From assembly GCA_009746045.1 (NCBI GenBank), contig RPFO01000310.1:2575692-2639691 (forward strand): DNA of 64,000 nucleotides, given 5' to 3'. Positions 1 to 10,667 of the stretch are shown one piece after another. This DNA is from Mesostigma viride. Its lineage: Eukaryota; Streptophyta; Mesostigmatophyceae; Mesostigmatales; Mesostigmataceae. Under the pieces are notes generated by a model. That model worked only from the letters and a program-made list of their open reading frames with translations, searched no databases and was not told the origin of the DNA. The position numbers and the translations under genes are program-made. Positions within the stretch are counted from its first letter, which is position 1. The number at the start of each line of letters is the position of its first letter.

Positions 1-1
1 G

Positions 2-736
2 GACGCCCAAGATTCCAGTGTGATTTCTTCCCTTGCTCACGAGCAAGGCCTGCTGGAGCTGCTGGGAGCCAGCGGCTCGCGAAACTTTACTGGCCGCATC
101 CGGTGGTTGGATATCATAATGCTCCGTCCGGTTGGCCTCTGTGGCAACGGAGTTTGTGAGGTTGGTGAGCGGTGCACGGGAGACAACACCAACGATGAGG
201 GCTGCTGCCCGTTTGACTGCACGGTGACATTGGAGGAGTGCATGGCACCTGTGTACTCCGACGCGCAGTGCGGAGGGCCCGGTCACGGGCGCTGCATCCG
301 CAGCAGCGGCGAGTGCGAGTGTGCGGCAGGTTACACAGGGGATGACTGCAGTGAGTGCCGCCAGGAGTTCTACTTCGATGAGACACCTGGACTTGAGATA
401 TGTGTCCCTTGGAGGGTGCAGGTCATCTGGGCGCCGCCGGTCATGATGGCGCCGCCCGCGCCACCTGGTGATGGAGGCGACCGCGGGGTTGGGGGAGGCA
501 CGCTTATCGGGCCCATCGTGGGGGGTGCTGTGGGCGGATTGGTCCTTGTGCTGATTATCACCGGCGTGGTTCTACTGCGCGCACGCCAGCGAAAGACTAT
601 GGAAATACCAGTGGAAGTTCACGGCGGGAACACACCAGGTCTGCAATCACATGTGCTGGCCACTACGGCATCATCATCGCCGTTTGCAAACTCAGCATCG
701 GCAACCCCGATGTCTTTCCGGTCGTACCTGTCGTGG
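2..736 (+). CDS. EGF-like, cysteine-rich type I membrane protein, partial, split by retrotransposon
   Basis: The frame is open from the window edge, so the N-terminus is missing; GTG at 20 is only the first start-like codon. Visible order: a Cys-rich module with CGNGVCEVGERC and CCPFDC, then an EGF-like module (CGGPGHGRC, CECAAGYTGDDC) at about residues 85-115, a Gly/Pro-rich stalk, one hydrophobic helix (GGAVGGLVLVLIITGVVLL) near residues 170-190, and a basic stop-transfer RARQRK. The rest is a short Ser-rich cytoplasmic tail. This is the layout of a single-pass surface receptor or adhesin with an outside N-terminus. The tail codons run into the LTR at 737, where translation would add about ten LTR-encoded residues before TGA at 767-769. 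Codons after the target duplication resume in the same frame at 12341 and reach a stop at 12464-12466. Ligand and partner are unknown. Confidence 0.75.
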
Positions 737-1320
737 TGTTACGTCCCTGCCCAGACTCACCTAGCCTGAGCTACGTAGCAAAAGACCCTTCTTGCCGGAA
801 TTAGGAATAATTCAAGATAGCCTAAAGTAGGTTGCGCTTCACGACGTGAGTCGTGAGATATCTGGCATCACGGCTTAATGCCAAGCTAATTAGTTCACAC
901 TTATAATGGCTAGCAATACCAATTACAAATGGATAATGCCCCGGGCTCAATGTGTAGGCGTATTCGCACTTATCATTCATTAAACCAAGAGGACGAGACT
1001 CTCGTCCTTGGACCAATTTAACCTAGGTTGGTTGCGGCGCAGATACACGCCAATTTCCTTAGAACAATCCGAGTCACTCATTCCACGTAGGATCCGGGCC
1101 GACATCGACCCTCAACTATAGGATCCACGCCTAGAACCACTGACAGACTCAGAACCGGCGCGGCGCCACAGCGCCGGCCCCTAAAAGGACAACCTAGGAC
1201 CAAAATAACTAGTCCAATTCACACAATAGCCAAGGTCCGTAAAACCCAAGTTCAATAGACCAAACAGCCTTAGTAATTTATTCCATTGTTACGTCCAGCC
1301 AAAAGGGCAGGGACGTAACA
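737..1320 (-). repeat. 3' LTR of the chromovirus
   Basis: The 584-bp repeat has 16-bp inverted ends (TGTTACGTCCCTGCCC and its complement). At its right edge TGTTACGTCC and GGACGTAACA (1286-1320) form a terminal hairpin, which is the start of U3 in the element's sense. A TATA-like CATTATAAGT on the minus strand lies near 898-908. Confidence 0.95.
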
Positions 1321-1334
1321 CTCCTCCCCCCCAT
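1321..1334 (-). other. Polypurine tract
   Basis: On the minus strand the bases just before the 3' LTR read ATGGGGGGGAGGAG, the usual plus-strand primer position for an LTR element. The purine run touches the LTR directly. Confidence 0.8.
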
Positions 1335-1621
1335 GGGGGTCGGTAGTCCCTACCGTACAAGTGAGATTGGAAAACAACACTACTATAAGAGTACTATGTC
1401 CCAACCTCGGTTCACCCGCAGGTTAGTAATGCCAGTTCCTCTAGAAGTTGATACACAGGACCAACTCTGACGTAGTAGTAAGACAATGATGGTGACTGGA
1501 TCAATCCTCTATCCGTCACGAAAACTATTCTAACCACTCTAGCGTCCGCCGCTAGTGGCACGTCGCTGCGACAGGATTTCAGTGAAGGCCCTACGCCCCG
1601 CGTGGGTCATCTGTGAAGTCA

Positions 1622-2338
1622 TCACCCCAGGGTGCGAACACAAGTCAACCTCGAAAGCCACCTGGTAGGGGGACACCTTCTGTCGACCCAGCCGGGACAG
1701 CTCCACCCACGACCCTCGGGCCACAGCGACAGGAACCCAGCAAGGTACTGGGGATGGGTGAACATGAGCGTCAACGCCGACCGATCCACCACCCCACACC
1801 GGTGCTCGCGAACAAAGTGCACCCCCATCAGGAAAACCTCCATACGCACGTGATCATCGTTGATCGACACCGTCCGGGCCCCTACAATATCGGGCGCCAC
1901 CAGATTAAGAAAGGCACTCCCCTCCGCTGGAGCCACCTTGGGAGGCGTCACCACGTGCTTCACCCCATCGACCTGATAGCGCCAATCCCACCAGTCTTCG
2001 GACCCGAATCGCACAACATGCCCCACCGCAGCGGGGAACGAGGGTCGTCGGGTTGCGGCAGGGGCAGGGGGACTTGGGGCAGAAAGGTGATCTCTACCTG
2101 TTCCCAGTAAGCCCCGCGATCCACAGCGAACCAAGGACCCGCGCGAAACACCAGAGGAGCAGGTAGGTGCGTACCCGGGGGAACCTGAAAAGCCGGAGGC
2201 CCCTCGAATGTCACACAGAGCTTCTCCGTGCGCGGTCCTGGCCCACCATGTCGCACCACTCGGCCCGGTACCGGCCGTATGAAGTCCCCAATGACCACTC
2301 CTCGTGAGATGACCCAGGAGCTCTGGAGGCCGCATCAT
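1622..2338 (-). CDS. Chromovirus downstream ORF, unknown product, 238 codons
   Basis: This ORF lies between the chromodomain and the 3' LTR, where Ty3/gypsy elements usually have no gene. Its ATG overlaps the TGA of the preceding ORF in an ATGA at 2338-2335, an arrangement that allows termination-reinitiation. The central part (about residues 105-190) looks folded, with hydrophobic and aromatic residues such as EDWWDWRYQVDGVKHVV and MEVFLMGVHFVREH; the ends are low complexity. I recognise no family. It could also be the continuation of one longer protein broken by frame errors. Confidence 0.45.
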   Translation of the reverse strand: MMRPPELLGHLTRSGHWGLHTAGTGPSGATWWARTAHGEALCDIRGASGFSGSPGYAPTCSSGVSRGSLVRCGSRGLLGTGRDHLSAPSPPAPAATRRPSFPAAVGHVVRFGSEDWWDWRYQVDGVKHVVTPPKVAPAEGSAFLNLVAPDIVGARTVSINDDHVRMEVFLMGVHFVREHRCGVVDRSALTLMFTHPQYLAGFLSLWPEGRGWSCPGWVDRRCPPTRWLSRLTCVRTLG

Positions 2339-4024
2339 AGCCCACTGAGGTGGCAGCAGAATGATCGCCTTGACGACCGTGCTGGACCATCAGGCGCTGT
2401 ATCAGGTCCTGTCCTGATTGTACCGCAGCTACGAGCGCTTCCAAACGCATCACGGGCTCCGCTGGTACCAGAATGCCCGTTCCGCTGGGATCCTCGCGGC
2501 CCGAGGTCGCGTCGCTGCCAGGGGTGTAGGCACGGTTCCTCCGCGGAAGAGTGCGAGTGTCGACCCGACGAAGTGGGACGGATGTGTCCCTCCGCAGGAC
2601 GTGGCATTGATGAGCCGGCTGGTGCAGGCCGGGGACGTGGATCCAGGGAGACCAAAAAGGTAGGCTCCGGTGGTTCCAAGGAGACAAGGAAGGTAGGCTC
2701 CTCCTGGCCCGCATCCGTCGGAGGATCTAAGGGGGCCACAACCGGGGGCTCGCCCCCGGCCGGCTGTTCTGTCCTAGCCGGAGCAGCTCCCGTCGTATCC
2801 GACCGCGGTCGCCGAGACTCTCGCTCCAATTCCACCGCCGACCCCCACGTGCGCTCCCAGTGCCGATCCGCCGGGCGACGAGGTGGTGGTGAAGCTCGGC
2901 GAGCAGGGCGTACCTCCGTTCCCGAGTCCGAACGGGAACGCGAGCGCGATGACGGTGAGGGCGAGCGCCGACGTGCAGGCCGGTCTGGAGCACGCCGAGC
3001 CTCTGGTTGGCTGCCTCCGCCCCAACCCGTGGGCCGCGGGCGAGACCCTCGCCCAGAGGGGCGCCCCCAGCCCATCGCCGGCGGTGGCGCCTCGAAACGC
3101 GTCACAGGACGATGTCCTGCGCCGCCCTCCAAGGAGCCCCCAGAAGGTGGATCCCTTGAAGGGGGACGAGGAAGAGGACGGGGAGGGTAGTCATCAGAGT
3201 CGGAGTCATCACCCTCGCTCCCATCATCCTGGTCCTCGTCGTCCATCGCCACAATGCGATCCAGGGCCTCGCAACGAGTACTGACCCGCGCGCATACACT
3301 TCTCGCCCCGCAACGCCCCTTCAACGGGAGGTATCGCGGAAAGTAGTTCTCCAGATGCTTCCGCACCTCGGGTGGAATTAGGAGGAGCAACAGCCGTGGA
3401 AAAGCTAGCCGCATCCAACGTGTTCATGCACGCATGACACAGGCACTCCCGCTCATGGGTTTCCCAGTCGATACCGACCACCACGCCGTCGCGCTCGGCG
3501 GTGCGGGTCTCGATCTTGAACCCCACATTTCTCGCACGAACCATCGAAAATCCTCCAGCTTAGCGGGGCCGACCCGCGCCAGAATGGAATCGGCGCGGAG
3601 ATCTGACGGCATCTGGTTACGGCGCCGACGACGCCGCTCCACCAAGTCACCCGCCCGACCATAGTCGCGCACGAACACCGGGGGTTAATGTCTCCTCATT
3701 CAGCTCCTTCACTATCTGCAGCGCGCGCGCGTCCGGAGCTTCGGGTCTGGACGACGTCTCGTGCCGGCCACCACCGCCCGAGCCCCCGGCCCTTGAAACG
3801 CCCCTTCGGACTGCAGGCTCTCCGCGAGCTGTCTGCATCCTGTCAACCTGTTCTGGTAGAGGGGCCTCCGGGTAATCTGTCGTGTCCATATCCACCAGAT
3901 CTTCCTCACTCGAATCCCCGTCTACTACCCGGATCCCTGCCTCTACGGCCTCCGCGGCGCTGGCAGAAGTCTGGACTCGGGAAGCGCCTCCGCGGCGTCC
4001 CCCTGCACGGCCCACACACCACAA
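2335..4024 (-). CDS. Chromovirus downstream coding zone: acidic and Arg/Ser/Pro-rich protein, frame-broken
   Basis: Downstream of the chromodomain, open frames 3647-4024, 3424-3678, 3224-3544 and 2335-3414 overlap, as if one protein were cut by indels. The longest (359 codons, ATG at 3414) has an acidic stretch (DDEDQDDGSEGDDSDSDD) followed by Pro-rich and Arg/Ser-rich segments. The upstream part carries DWETHERECLCHACMN, a possible metal-binding Cys/His cluster. Composition suggests a nucleic-acid-associated, disordered protein, but no known gag, env or pol domain is visible. It ends in the ATGA overlap with the next ORF. Confidence 0.45.
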
Positions 4025-4105
4025 GCCAAGGCATTAGTCGGCGTGTACCTGATACCCGGTTCACACCTCACTCTCACCCTACACCGTACGCCGTTATACC
4101 GCCTA

Positions 4106-4900
4106 TTAATGCAACTGGTGTGTCTTCTTGTATGCTTCCAGTAAGCGGGCGCAACCCGCTAACTCAGTAGGGGTGCGCCAGGAGTCCTCCGACTCATGCT
4201 GCGCGAATCGCCATCGCACACGGTATTGTCGCTGGGTCCCCCGACCTCGTTTGACATCTCGGTGTCCCACGATCGCAGCCACCTCATCCTCCTGTTCCCC
4301 TGTGTCCGGATTGAACTCCAACGGGGCCGGGGGTTGACCCTACCCTGAATGGTGTTCTGGTGGTACAACTTGAGCTGGTCACGATGGAAACGGTTGGACG
4401 TGAGGTTCCATGACACCGGGACGTCCACCTGGAACATGACGTCATCAAACTTGGTGAGAACCTTGTAGGGGCCCAGGAACATGGGACGAAGCTTAGTCTT
4501 CAGCTCCTTCTCCACCTTGTGTGAGAATCGTCCGATCTGTGGGCCCTCCACCAGGACCCAATCGCCCACTTCAATGGACGGCGCCCGGTTATCCCGCTTG
4601 CCGGCCGTCCTCTCCAGATACCGCTCGGTCGCGGCACGGTAGCCCTGGACTGCACTGTTATGAGCCTGGTGCATCCGCTGCAGCAAGCGATCAACCCCCT
4701 GGCGTGTGTCCAGCTTGACCTGATCCTCTCCCCGTTCGGGGCTCATAAGCAGGTCGGGAGGCGTGAGAGGGTGCCTGCCAGAGTTGAGGAAAAAGGGGTA
4801 AATCCGTGGGCGGCCTGGGGAGCATTGTTCAGGGAGAACTCCACCAAGCCCAGAAGCTCCTCCCAATTGCTGCCCACCGCGTCGGTGTAGTGTCGCATGG
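4106..4900 (-). CDS. Integrase C-terminal region and chromodomain
   Basis: After the integrase core the sequence encodes the SH3-like/GPY segment (GDWVLVEGPQIGRFSHKVEK, LGPYKVL) in the frame open to 4159. In the next frame (4106-4321) comes a chromodomain: VAAIVGHRDVKRGRGTQRQY, VRWRFAQHESEDSW and LLEAYKK. In chromoviruses this module directs integration to marked chromatin. The change of frame between the two parts is a break in this copy or an assembly indel. Confidence 0.85.
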
Positions 4901-5468
4901 TCTCCTGCACTGTGCGGTTCAACCGCTCCACCAGATGTGACGACGAACTGTGGTATGCCGTGCCCAGCGACACCTTGGTGCCCAGCCGTTCGAAGAACTC
5001 CTGCCAGAATTTGGCCGTGAAGAGCTTGTCGCGGTCGGAGATGAACTGTCGGCTGAGCCCATGGAACCGGAACACGTGCGTCAGGTATATCTTGGCGCAC
5101 TCCTCTGCAGTGAGGTCGGCCGGACACGGGGCCAGGTGACACATGCGCGTCAGGCGGTCCACGAACACCAGAACCATGCTGTTGCCGCTCTTCGCCTTCT
5201 TGAACGGGCCGATGAAGTCCATCATGATAGAATCCCAAGGACCCATCGGATCAGGTAACGTCTTGGGGACGGCTTGCGAGCCCGTGTTCCTGGACTTCAT
5301 GATCTGGCACGAGGGGCACTGGCGCACATATGTCTCAATATACTCCTTCATCCCTGGCCAGTAGAAATGTTTGCGGGCCCGAGGATAGAGACGGTGGCTT
5401 CCTTGATGTCCGCCTAGAAGCGATCGTGGACTCGTGAAGCAAGGCGGCTCTACAAAGCTCCGGGACAT
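4743..5468 (-). CDS. Integrase core, Ty3/gypsy
   Basis: The zinc-binding HHCC domain is seen as H...H (GGHQGSHRLYPRARKHFYW) followed by CPSC. The catalytic DDE core follows: D in IMMDFIGPF, D in FISDRDKLF, and E in LVERLNRTVQ. The protein would insert the cDNA copy and make the 5-bp target duplication seen at the element ends. It is open over the whole core in one frame and joins the RNase H part by a frame change near 5470-5600. Confidence 0.92.
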   Translation of the reverse strand: MSRSFVEPPCFTSPRSLLGGHQGSHRLYPRARKHFYWPGMKEYIETYVRQCPSCQIMKSRNTGSQAVPKTLPDPMGPWDSIMMDFIGPFKKAKSGNSMVLVFVDRLTRMCHLAPCPADLTAEECAKIYLTHVFRFHGLSRQFISDRDKLFTAKFWQEFFERLGTKVSLGTAYHSSSSHLVERLNRTVQETMRHYTDAVGSNWEELLGLVEFSLNNAPQAAHGFTPFSSTLAGTLSRLPTCL

Positions 5469-5602
5469 ACAGCCGCCATTCCTCCGGCTGGATACTCACG
5501 AACAGGCGTCCATCCTGGAACTTGCAAGGGTAGGCACCCATCGCTGGGGATGCGCCCGGATGGCTTCAAGCGCCGCTTCCTCCGTGACCGTGAAACGACT
5601 GA

Positions 5603-7226
5603 TCATCGTCTCCAGGTCCGACGTGACTGTGAACGCGTCCGCGGCCGGTTCTGGCTCCGCACCCGTCTGGTTGACGAATTCGGAGAAGACTGTGGGCGGG
5701 CCGATCGGCTGAAGCTGAAAAATTCCCTGGGGCGGCACCACATGGCTAAGGGGCATGCGCATATGCGATCCCTCCCCCTCCCCGGGGGTATCCACGTCCT
5801 CGTGGGCATCGCCTCCTCCAAGAGAGGTGACAAGTCATCACTGGTGGTGTGTCCCAGATGAAACAGGTGGCGGGCCCGGGGAGACCGTGGCTCCGCGCCG
5901 TAGGCGGTCCCCGGGGCGGCCACTGGTACGCAAGTGGTATGAAGCACATCCATGTCCTCGTAGAACCAATAGTCCGCCCGTCGCGAAAGGGCGTCTGGCA
6001 CCACGTTGTCTGCGCCCTTGACGTATTGGATCTTGAATGGCGCAAACTGTGACAAGTACTCCATCCACCGCGCTTGGCGGGGCGTCAGGTTGGGCTGCAC
6101 CAGGAGGTGGGTGAGCGGCCGGTGGTCGGTGTGGATCACCAGGCGGTGGGGGTCGAGATCCCCCTGCTCACTAATGGCCACCGAAAACTGGGCCCCCAGA
6201 AGATGATGACGCCACGTGTGGCAGCTGTAGACTACTGCCAGAAGCTCCTGCTGATGCACTGGGTAATTCCGCTCCGCCGGAATCATTGTGCGTGAGATAT
6301 ACTCGATGGGCTGAAGACCCTTGCCTTGGTCCTGCAAGAGGACACCCCCGATGGCCACCTTGCTGGCGTCCGTAGCCACGACGAAAGGAAGGGCCGGGTC
6401 CGGCAGGATAAGGACTGGTGCTGTGGTGAGGTGGCGCTTAAGCGCCTCAAAAGCCTGTTGGCACTGTTCAGCCCAGAGGAACGGGGTACCCTTCTTGAGA
6501 AGAGCGTTGATCGGAGCGGCGATGGTGGCGAACCGCGGGATGAACCGTCGGTAGTAAGATGCCAATCCCAGGAAGCTGCGCACCCCCTTCACGTCCGTAG
6601 GGACAGGCCATTGCTGGACGGACTCGATCTTCTCTGGGTCGGTCGCGATGCCGTCTGCTGACAAGGTATGGCCCAGAAACGGCACGCAGCGGCCGGCGCG
6701 CACCTTGGCTTTCCGCGCCGAAAGGTGCTCATCCTCCATGATCTGCAGCACGGCGTCCACATCCTCTAGGTGCTCCTCGAACGTCTTGGAGTACACCAGG
6801 ATGTCGTCCAGATACGCCAGCGCGCACGTGCGCTTGTAGGTCCAGGGCGGGCGCGCCCCCTTCTGCGGGTCCGCCAGGTCCTGGGAGACCTGCGGCAAGT
6901 GGGCTGTGCCCATCACCGGACGGAGGATATCATTCATCAGCATCTGGAAGGACGCCGGCGAATTGCACAGCCCCATTGCAGCCACCCGAAACTGATAGTG
7001 ACCGAAGGGCGTAGCGAACGCGGTCTTGTGGCAGTCTTCTGGAGCGATGCGCAGCTGCCAAAACCGTCCGCACAGTCGATGACGGTGAAACACGTGGCCC
7101 CCTGGACACGGTTGAAGATGTCGTCGATCCGCGGTAGGGATACCGGGACTTGACGGTGATGGCGTTCAGCTTCCGGTAATCCGTCACCAGACGCCACTTG
7201 CCTCCTGGCTTGGGAACGAGCAGCAC
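5603..7226 (-). CDS. Reverse transcriptase and RNase H, frame-disrupted
   Basis: The RT fingers (LLVPKPGGKWRLVTDYRKLN) lie in the frame ending near 7226. The following VPVSLPRIDDIFNRV is in a second frame, and the palm from FWQLRIAPEDC onward in a third. The catalytic box is YLDD in ALAYLDDILVYSK. RNase H follows with FVVATDAS, the HQQELLAV helix and HTDHRPLTHLL. Two frame changes within about 150 bp near 7080-7200 mean this copy, as sequenced, cannot make one continuous polymerase. The residues themselves are well preserved. Confidence 0.9.
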
Positions 7227-8662
7227 GCCCGCTGAGAAGGGCTGTTGCTGGGTTCGATGAGCCCCGCGTCGAGCAGTGAAATGAGGATCTTCTTGAGCTC
7301 CACCAGCTCGACTGGGCCCATGCGGTACATGGGAGACACGGTAGGACCGGAACCCTCCTGGAGCTGGACACGATGCAACACCGATCGATTGGGAGGGAAC
7401 TGGGGGGTGCGGTCCGCAAAAAGGGTAGTGCGCTTCTCCAGGACGGCATTGAACCGCGCCAGCTCATCCGGTGTGAATCCGGCACCGATCTCGTTAAGCA
7501 GAGCCTGAGTGCTATCCAGGTCTATGCGATACATCGCGTACTCCTTGCCCTTCCGAAGCTGGCGCGCCAGCGTCTTGCTGCTCATCAGGATCTGGGACGC
7601 TGGTCGAGGCCCGTCCGCCGAGCGCTCGTGTGTAATGTTATGGACCTCCGCGGCCTGTGCCCTATACTCGCTGTCAGGGCACCAGAATGAACCATCCGGA
7701 AACCAAACTACCCGCCGGCGCACACTGATGTCCACATCCTGCTTGTCCAGCCAGTCCACGCCAATGATGATGTCGGCAGCGCCCAGCGGCGCAATAGTCG
7801 CCACCAGGTCCACCGGCGTGCCCTGCAGCACACCCTTAATGTCTGCTAGGCCCGGCGATTGGTGTCGCCGACCGTCTGAGTAGGTGACATAGACTGCCGT
7901 GGTGTGAGGCCGGGGTACCAGGCCCAGCCGACGCACCAGGGCCTCGTTGATGAAGGACGTGGAGGCGCCGGTGTCGACCAGGAACTTCACGTCCATGATC
8001 GTTTTCTCCTTCAAATACGGATCAAGGACGGTGGGAGGGACCAATAACCCTCCGCTGAAAAGAAACAGATGCCGCGAATCTCCCTGAGATGCACGCGCCG
8101 CCGGTTGGGAGGGCGCGTCTGCGGCCACGTTATTAACATCTACCTCTACTCTAGTTGACTCCGCGTCTGGGCTACCATCTGATTTTTCTATCCTATCCCC
8201 TACCCCGGGACCCAAGCCCATGGGCAGGGCTACTACTCCCGAGGAGCGGTGGGACGGGAGGCCGCCTCGCCCGACCACCCGCCCTCTTCCCCCCCTCCTC
8301 CTCTTCGTCAGCCCCCCCTCCTCATCGTCGTACTCGTAGCCAGCCACTGCCTGCGTTTGGCCTGAAGAGGAGGACTGTCGCCGCGCCTCCATCTCGTTGA
8401 CCGCACGCAACACACCCTTGGTAGAGCTGGTCGCGGGTGGTCGCGGCTGCTGGTACTGCGTCGGGGCCTGTCTGGCGTGCTGCAGGCGAGCCGCACGCTC
8501 ACCCGCGTTGCGGGGTCGATCCCGAGGACCGGAGGAGTCGGGGCGGCTGCCGAAGGCCGGGCCGGAGAAACGAACACTGGGTGTCCCTCTCCTGTCCCAC
8601 GACTGGCGTTCTTGCCCCGGAGCTTGGGGCAGTCGCGCTTGAGGTGCCCCACCTCGCTGCAC
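7184..8662 (-). CDS. Retroviral-type aspartic protease and start of RT
   Basis: The ORF overlaps the end of the gag zinc-knuckle frame. After a disordered Arg/Gly-rich segment comes the protease active site FLVDTGASTSF and a later hydrophobic flap partner, ADIIIGVDWL. The C-terminal part starts RT (VSPMYRMGPVELVELKK, LLDAGLIEPS), then loses frame near 7220. The protease would cleave the Gag-Pol polyprotein in the particle. The gag-to-pol frame change near 8310-8660 could be a real recoding site or an indel. Confidence 0.88.
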   Translation of the reverse strand: MQRGGAPQARLPQAPGQERQSWDRRGTPSVRFSGPAFGSRPDSSGPRDRPRNAGERAARLQHARQAPTQYQQPRPPATSSTKGVLRAVNEMEARRQSSSSGQTQAVAGYEYDDEEGGLTKRRRGGRGRVVGRGGLPSHRSSGVVALPMGLGPGVGDRIEKSDGSPDAESTRVEVDVNNVAADAPSQPAARASQGDSRHLFLFSGGLLVPPTVLDPYLKEKTIMDVKFLVDTGASTSFINEALVRRLGLVPRPHTTAVYVTYSDGRRHQSPGLADIKGVLQGTPVDLVATIAPLGAADIIIGVDWLDKQDVDISVRRRVVWFPDGSFWCPDSEYRAQAAEVHNITHERSADGPRPASQILMSSKTLARQLRKGKEYAMYRIDLDSTQALLNEIGAGFTPDELARFNAVLEKRTTLFADRTPQFPPNRSVLHRVQLQEGSGPTVSPMYRMGPVELVELKKILISLLDAGLIEPSNSPSQRACCSFPSQEASGVW

Positions 8663-9606
8663 ATGAAACAGCGCGCCTTGCTAGCGTCGATCGCGTTGAC
8701 GCCAGGATCAGTGTAGCCCTCGTCAGGGTCGTCGAGGTACTCGTCCTCCTCCTCGCCGGCGAAATCAGTGGAGTACATCTGGTTCACCCGTCGCGGGGGA
8801 GTAGGTCTGAAGAAACGGCGCACTGATGGGGCACGCCCGCGAGCCACTACGTCGGCCACCTGTAGGAGATACCTCTGGATATTCAAGATGTCCCACTCTT
8901 CCCAAGGGACATCGGCATAGTGCTTGAATACCTCATCCTGCAGCTCAGGACAGAGTGCCTCGATGAACCTGCTCTTGTACTCGTACCAGGTCATGTCAGC
9001 CAGGTAGGCGGCGCTGGACTCGAACTTAGACAGAAACTCGCGATATGGGGTGGTCCCCTGGCGCAGCTTGCTGAAGGCCATCCGCTCGTGGAGTGTAGCA
9101 TCTGGGGGCACCAGCTTGCGACGCACGCGGTCCATCAGTTCCGCCAAGGTTTGCGGGTATGACTGGGACGCGATGCTCTCACAGTTCAAGATGCTTATCA
9201 CCGAGGGGTCCATACAGGAGTTAATCACCAGATCAATCAGATCACTGGTGGCCAGCTGCCAGTTGTGATGATTGCGCCAGATGGTATACTGTCGTCGCCA
9301 CATGCGTCCCCATTCCTCTACCTCGCGCGGTTTCATGTCCGCGTGCAGCTTGGGTACATTCTTGAAATTGGGCATCGGTGGGGCCTTTACTGCGGCGGTG
9401 ACAGGCCCACCGACGTCTACGTGGGGGATATCGCCGAAGTCGGGGGGCTGCGACCGGGGGAGAGGGCTGGATCTGGGCGGCGTACCATGAGTCCGCCGCA
9501 CCTGGACGGACGAGGGGTGTTCGTATCCCGGGTCATCCAATGCCACCCTGCTGAAACTGAAGTTGCCAGCAGGCGCAGGCGAGGGGACCGCGCTTTGGTT
9601 AAGCAC
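8308..9606 (-). CDS. Gag capsid and CCHC zinc knuckle
   Basis: The capsid-like helical region (MPNFKNVPKLHADMKPREVE, then YREFLSKFE) is typical of Ty3/gypsy Gag. It is followed by an acidic linker and one zinc knuckle, CFMCSEVGHLKRDC, spacing C-X2-C-X4-H-X4-C. The role is particle assembly and RNA binding. The frame is open upstream of the listed start and overlaps the N-terminal Gag ORF, so the two need a frame change around 9600-9800. Confidence 0.88.
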   Translation of the reverse strand: MLNQSAVPSPAPAGNFSFSRVALDDPGYEHPSSVQVRRTHGTPPRSSPLPRSQPPDFGDIPHVDVGGPVTAAVKAPPMPNFKNVPKLHADMKPREVEEWGRMWRRQYTIWRNHHNWQLATSDLIDLVINSCMDPSVISILNCESIASQSYPQTLAELMDRVRRKLVPPDATLHERMAFSKLRQGTTPYREFLSKFESSAAYLADMTWYEYKSRFIEALCPELQDEVFKHYADVPWEEWDILNIQRYLLQVADVVARGRAPSVRRFFRPTPPRRVNQMYSTDFAGEEEDEYLDDPDEGYTDPGVNAIDASKARCFMCSEVGHLKRDCPKLRGKNASRGTGEGHPVFVSPARPSAAAPTPPVLGIDPATRVSVRLACSTPDRPRRSTSSRDHPRPALPRVCCVRSTRWRRGDSPPLQAKRRQWLATSTTMRRGG

Positions 9607-10146
9607 CCGTGGACGCTGCGGTTGAGAAGCCGGGCGCTGGACTGGCGTGTGAGTCTCCTCGTCTCTGGTGGTGACACTGCTCCTGGTCTCCCCTGGGCTG
9701 GTCCGAGGTCTATGAGTACCAACAGGCGGGCCCTGCGTGACAGTTCCCTCGTCCGTCTCGTTAGTCCTTCCAGGTCATCGAACTCGCCATCTGCCCCTGG
9801 GGCCTCCCCTTCCTCGTCCGAATACCATAACGCCGTGGGTAACAGGGACGTGCTGCCGAAGGACACCCTGCGTCTGCCCCGGTGCGGGGGACCCGGTGGA
9901 GGTCCCTGGGGCCGCCCCCGACCTGCCCAAGGATGCGTTGGTCGCCCGGTGACTGGCTGCTGCTGGCGGTAGTGCAGGGTATCTCCATTCTCGTCTCCCC
10001 GCTGCTCTGGATCCGGTGGTAGCCATTGTGGTCTCGTCTGGGGTTGTTGCTGCTGCGTCCGGGGTTGCTGCTGTTGCCATTGCTGCTGTGGTGACCGTTG
10101 CTGCTGCTGATGCTGCTGCTGCTGTTGCTGCTGCTGCGGTTGCTGC

Positions 10147-10178
<32 letters not shown>

Positions 10179-10535
10179 TTGCTGCTGCTGCTGTTGCTGC
10201 TGCTGCTGTTGCTGCTGCTGCCGTTGCTGCTGCTGCGAGTACTCTTGGAGTCTCTCTCGGTCGTTCCTGTCATCTCCCTGCCTGGGTAAGGCGTCTATAT
10301 TGTCCCCATCCGCTGGGAACCTAGGGTTCTGATCTCTGGATCGTGGGGAGCCTTCCGCAGGTCTCTCCATGACCTCACCTGTATCTGTCCCTGCTTGGAC
10401 GTGCAGTGGTACCTCTATACCCTCTGTACCGTGCTCGTGGTTGTCTACCGGTTCTATCTCTGTATTCTCTAGATCTCGTTCTCTAATCTCTTCCTCTGTA
10501 TCTCTGGCGTTCCTTGTTTGGGACCGTGTGGGCAT
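9417..10535 (-). CDS. Gag N-terminal region with polyglutamine tract
   Basis: ATG at 10535 opens a hydrophilic protein (MPTRSQTRNARDTEEEIRER) with a long, almost pure Gln run encoded by CAG/CAA at about 10085-10245. Beyond about 9650 this frame no longer resembles Gag, and the capsid continues in another frame. The Gln run is likely length-variable, and antisense reading of it gives spurious Leu and Ala repeats. Confidence 0.7.
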
Positions 10536-10667
10536 GGTGCTCGTACCGGTATCTTACACTGCAGGCAACACCTCCCCAGGAAGGAAGAGAGAGAAAGAGA
10601 GAGAGCAACCACGTGCTATAGAGCTATAACTATAGAACCTAATACTACTCCCTAGTACTGGTCTCCT

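Noticed and set aside
1613-3284. Plus-strand ORFs of 133-320 codons within the retrotransposon
   Set aside because: GC-rich antisense shadows of the minus-strand downstream ORFs.
10016-10324. Plus-strand poly-Ala and poly-Leu ORFs
   Set aside because: Antisense of the CAG/CAA polyglutamine tract of gag.
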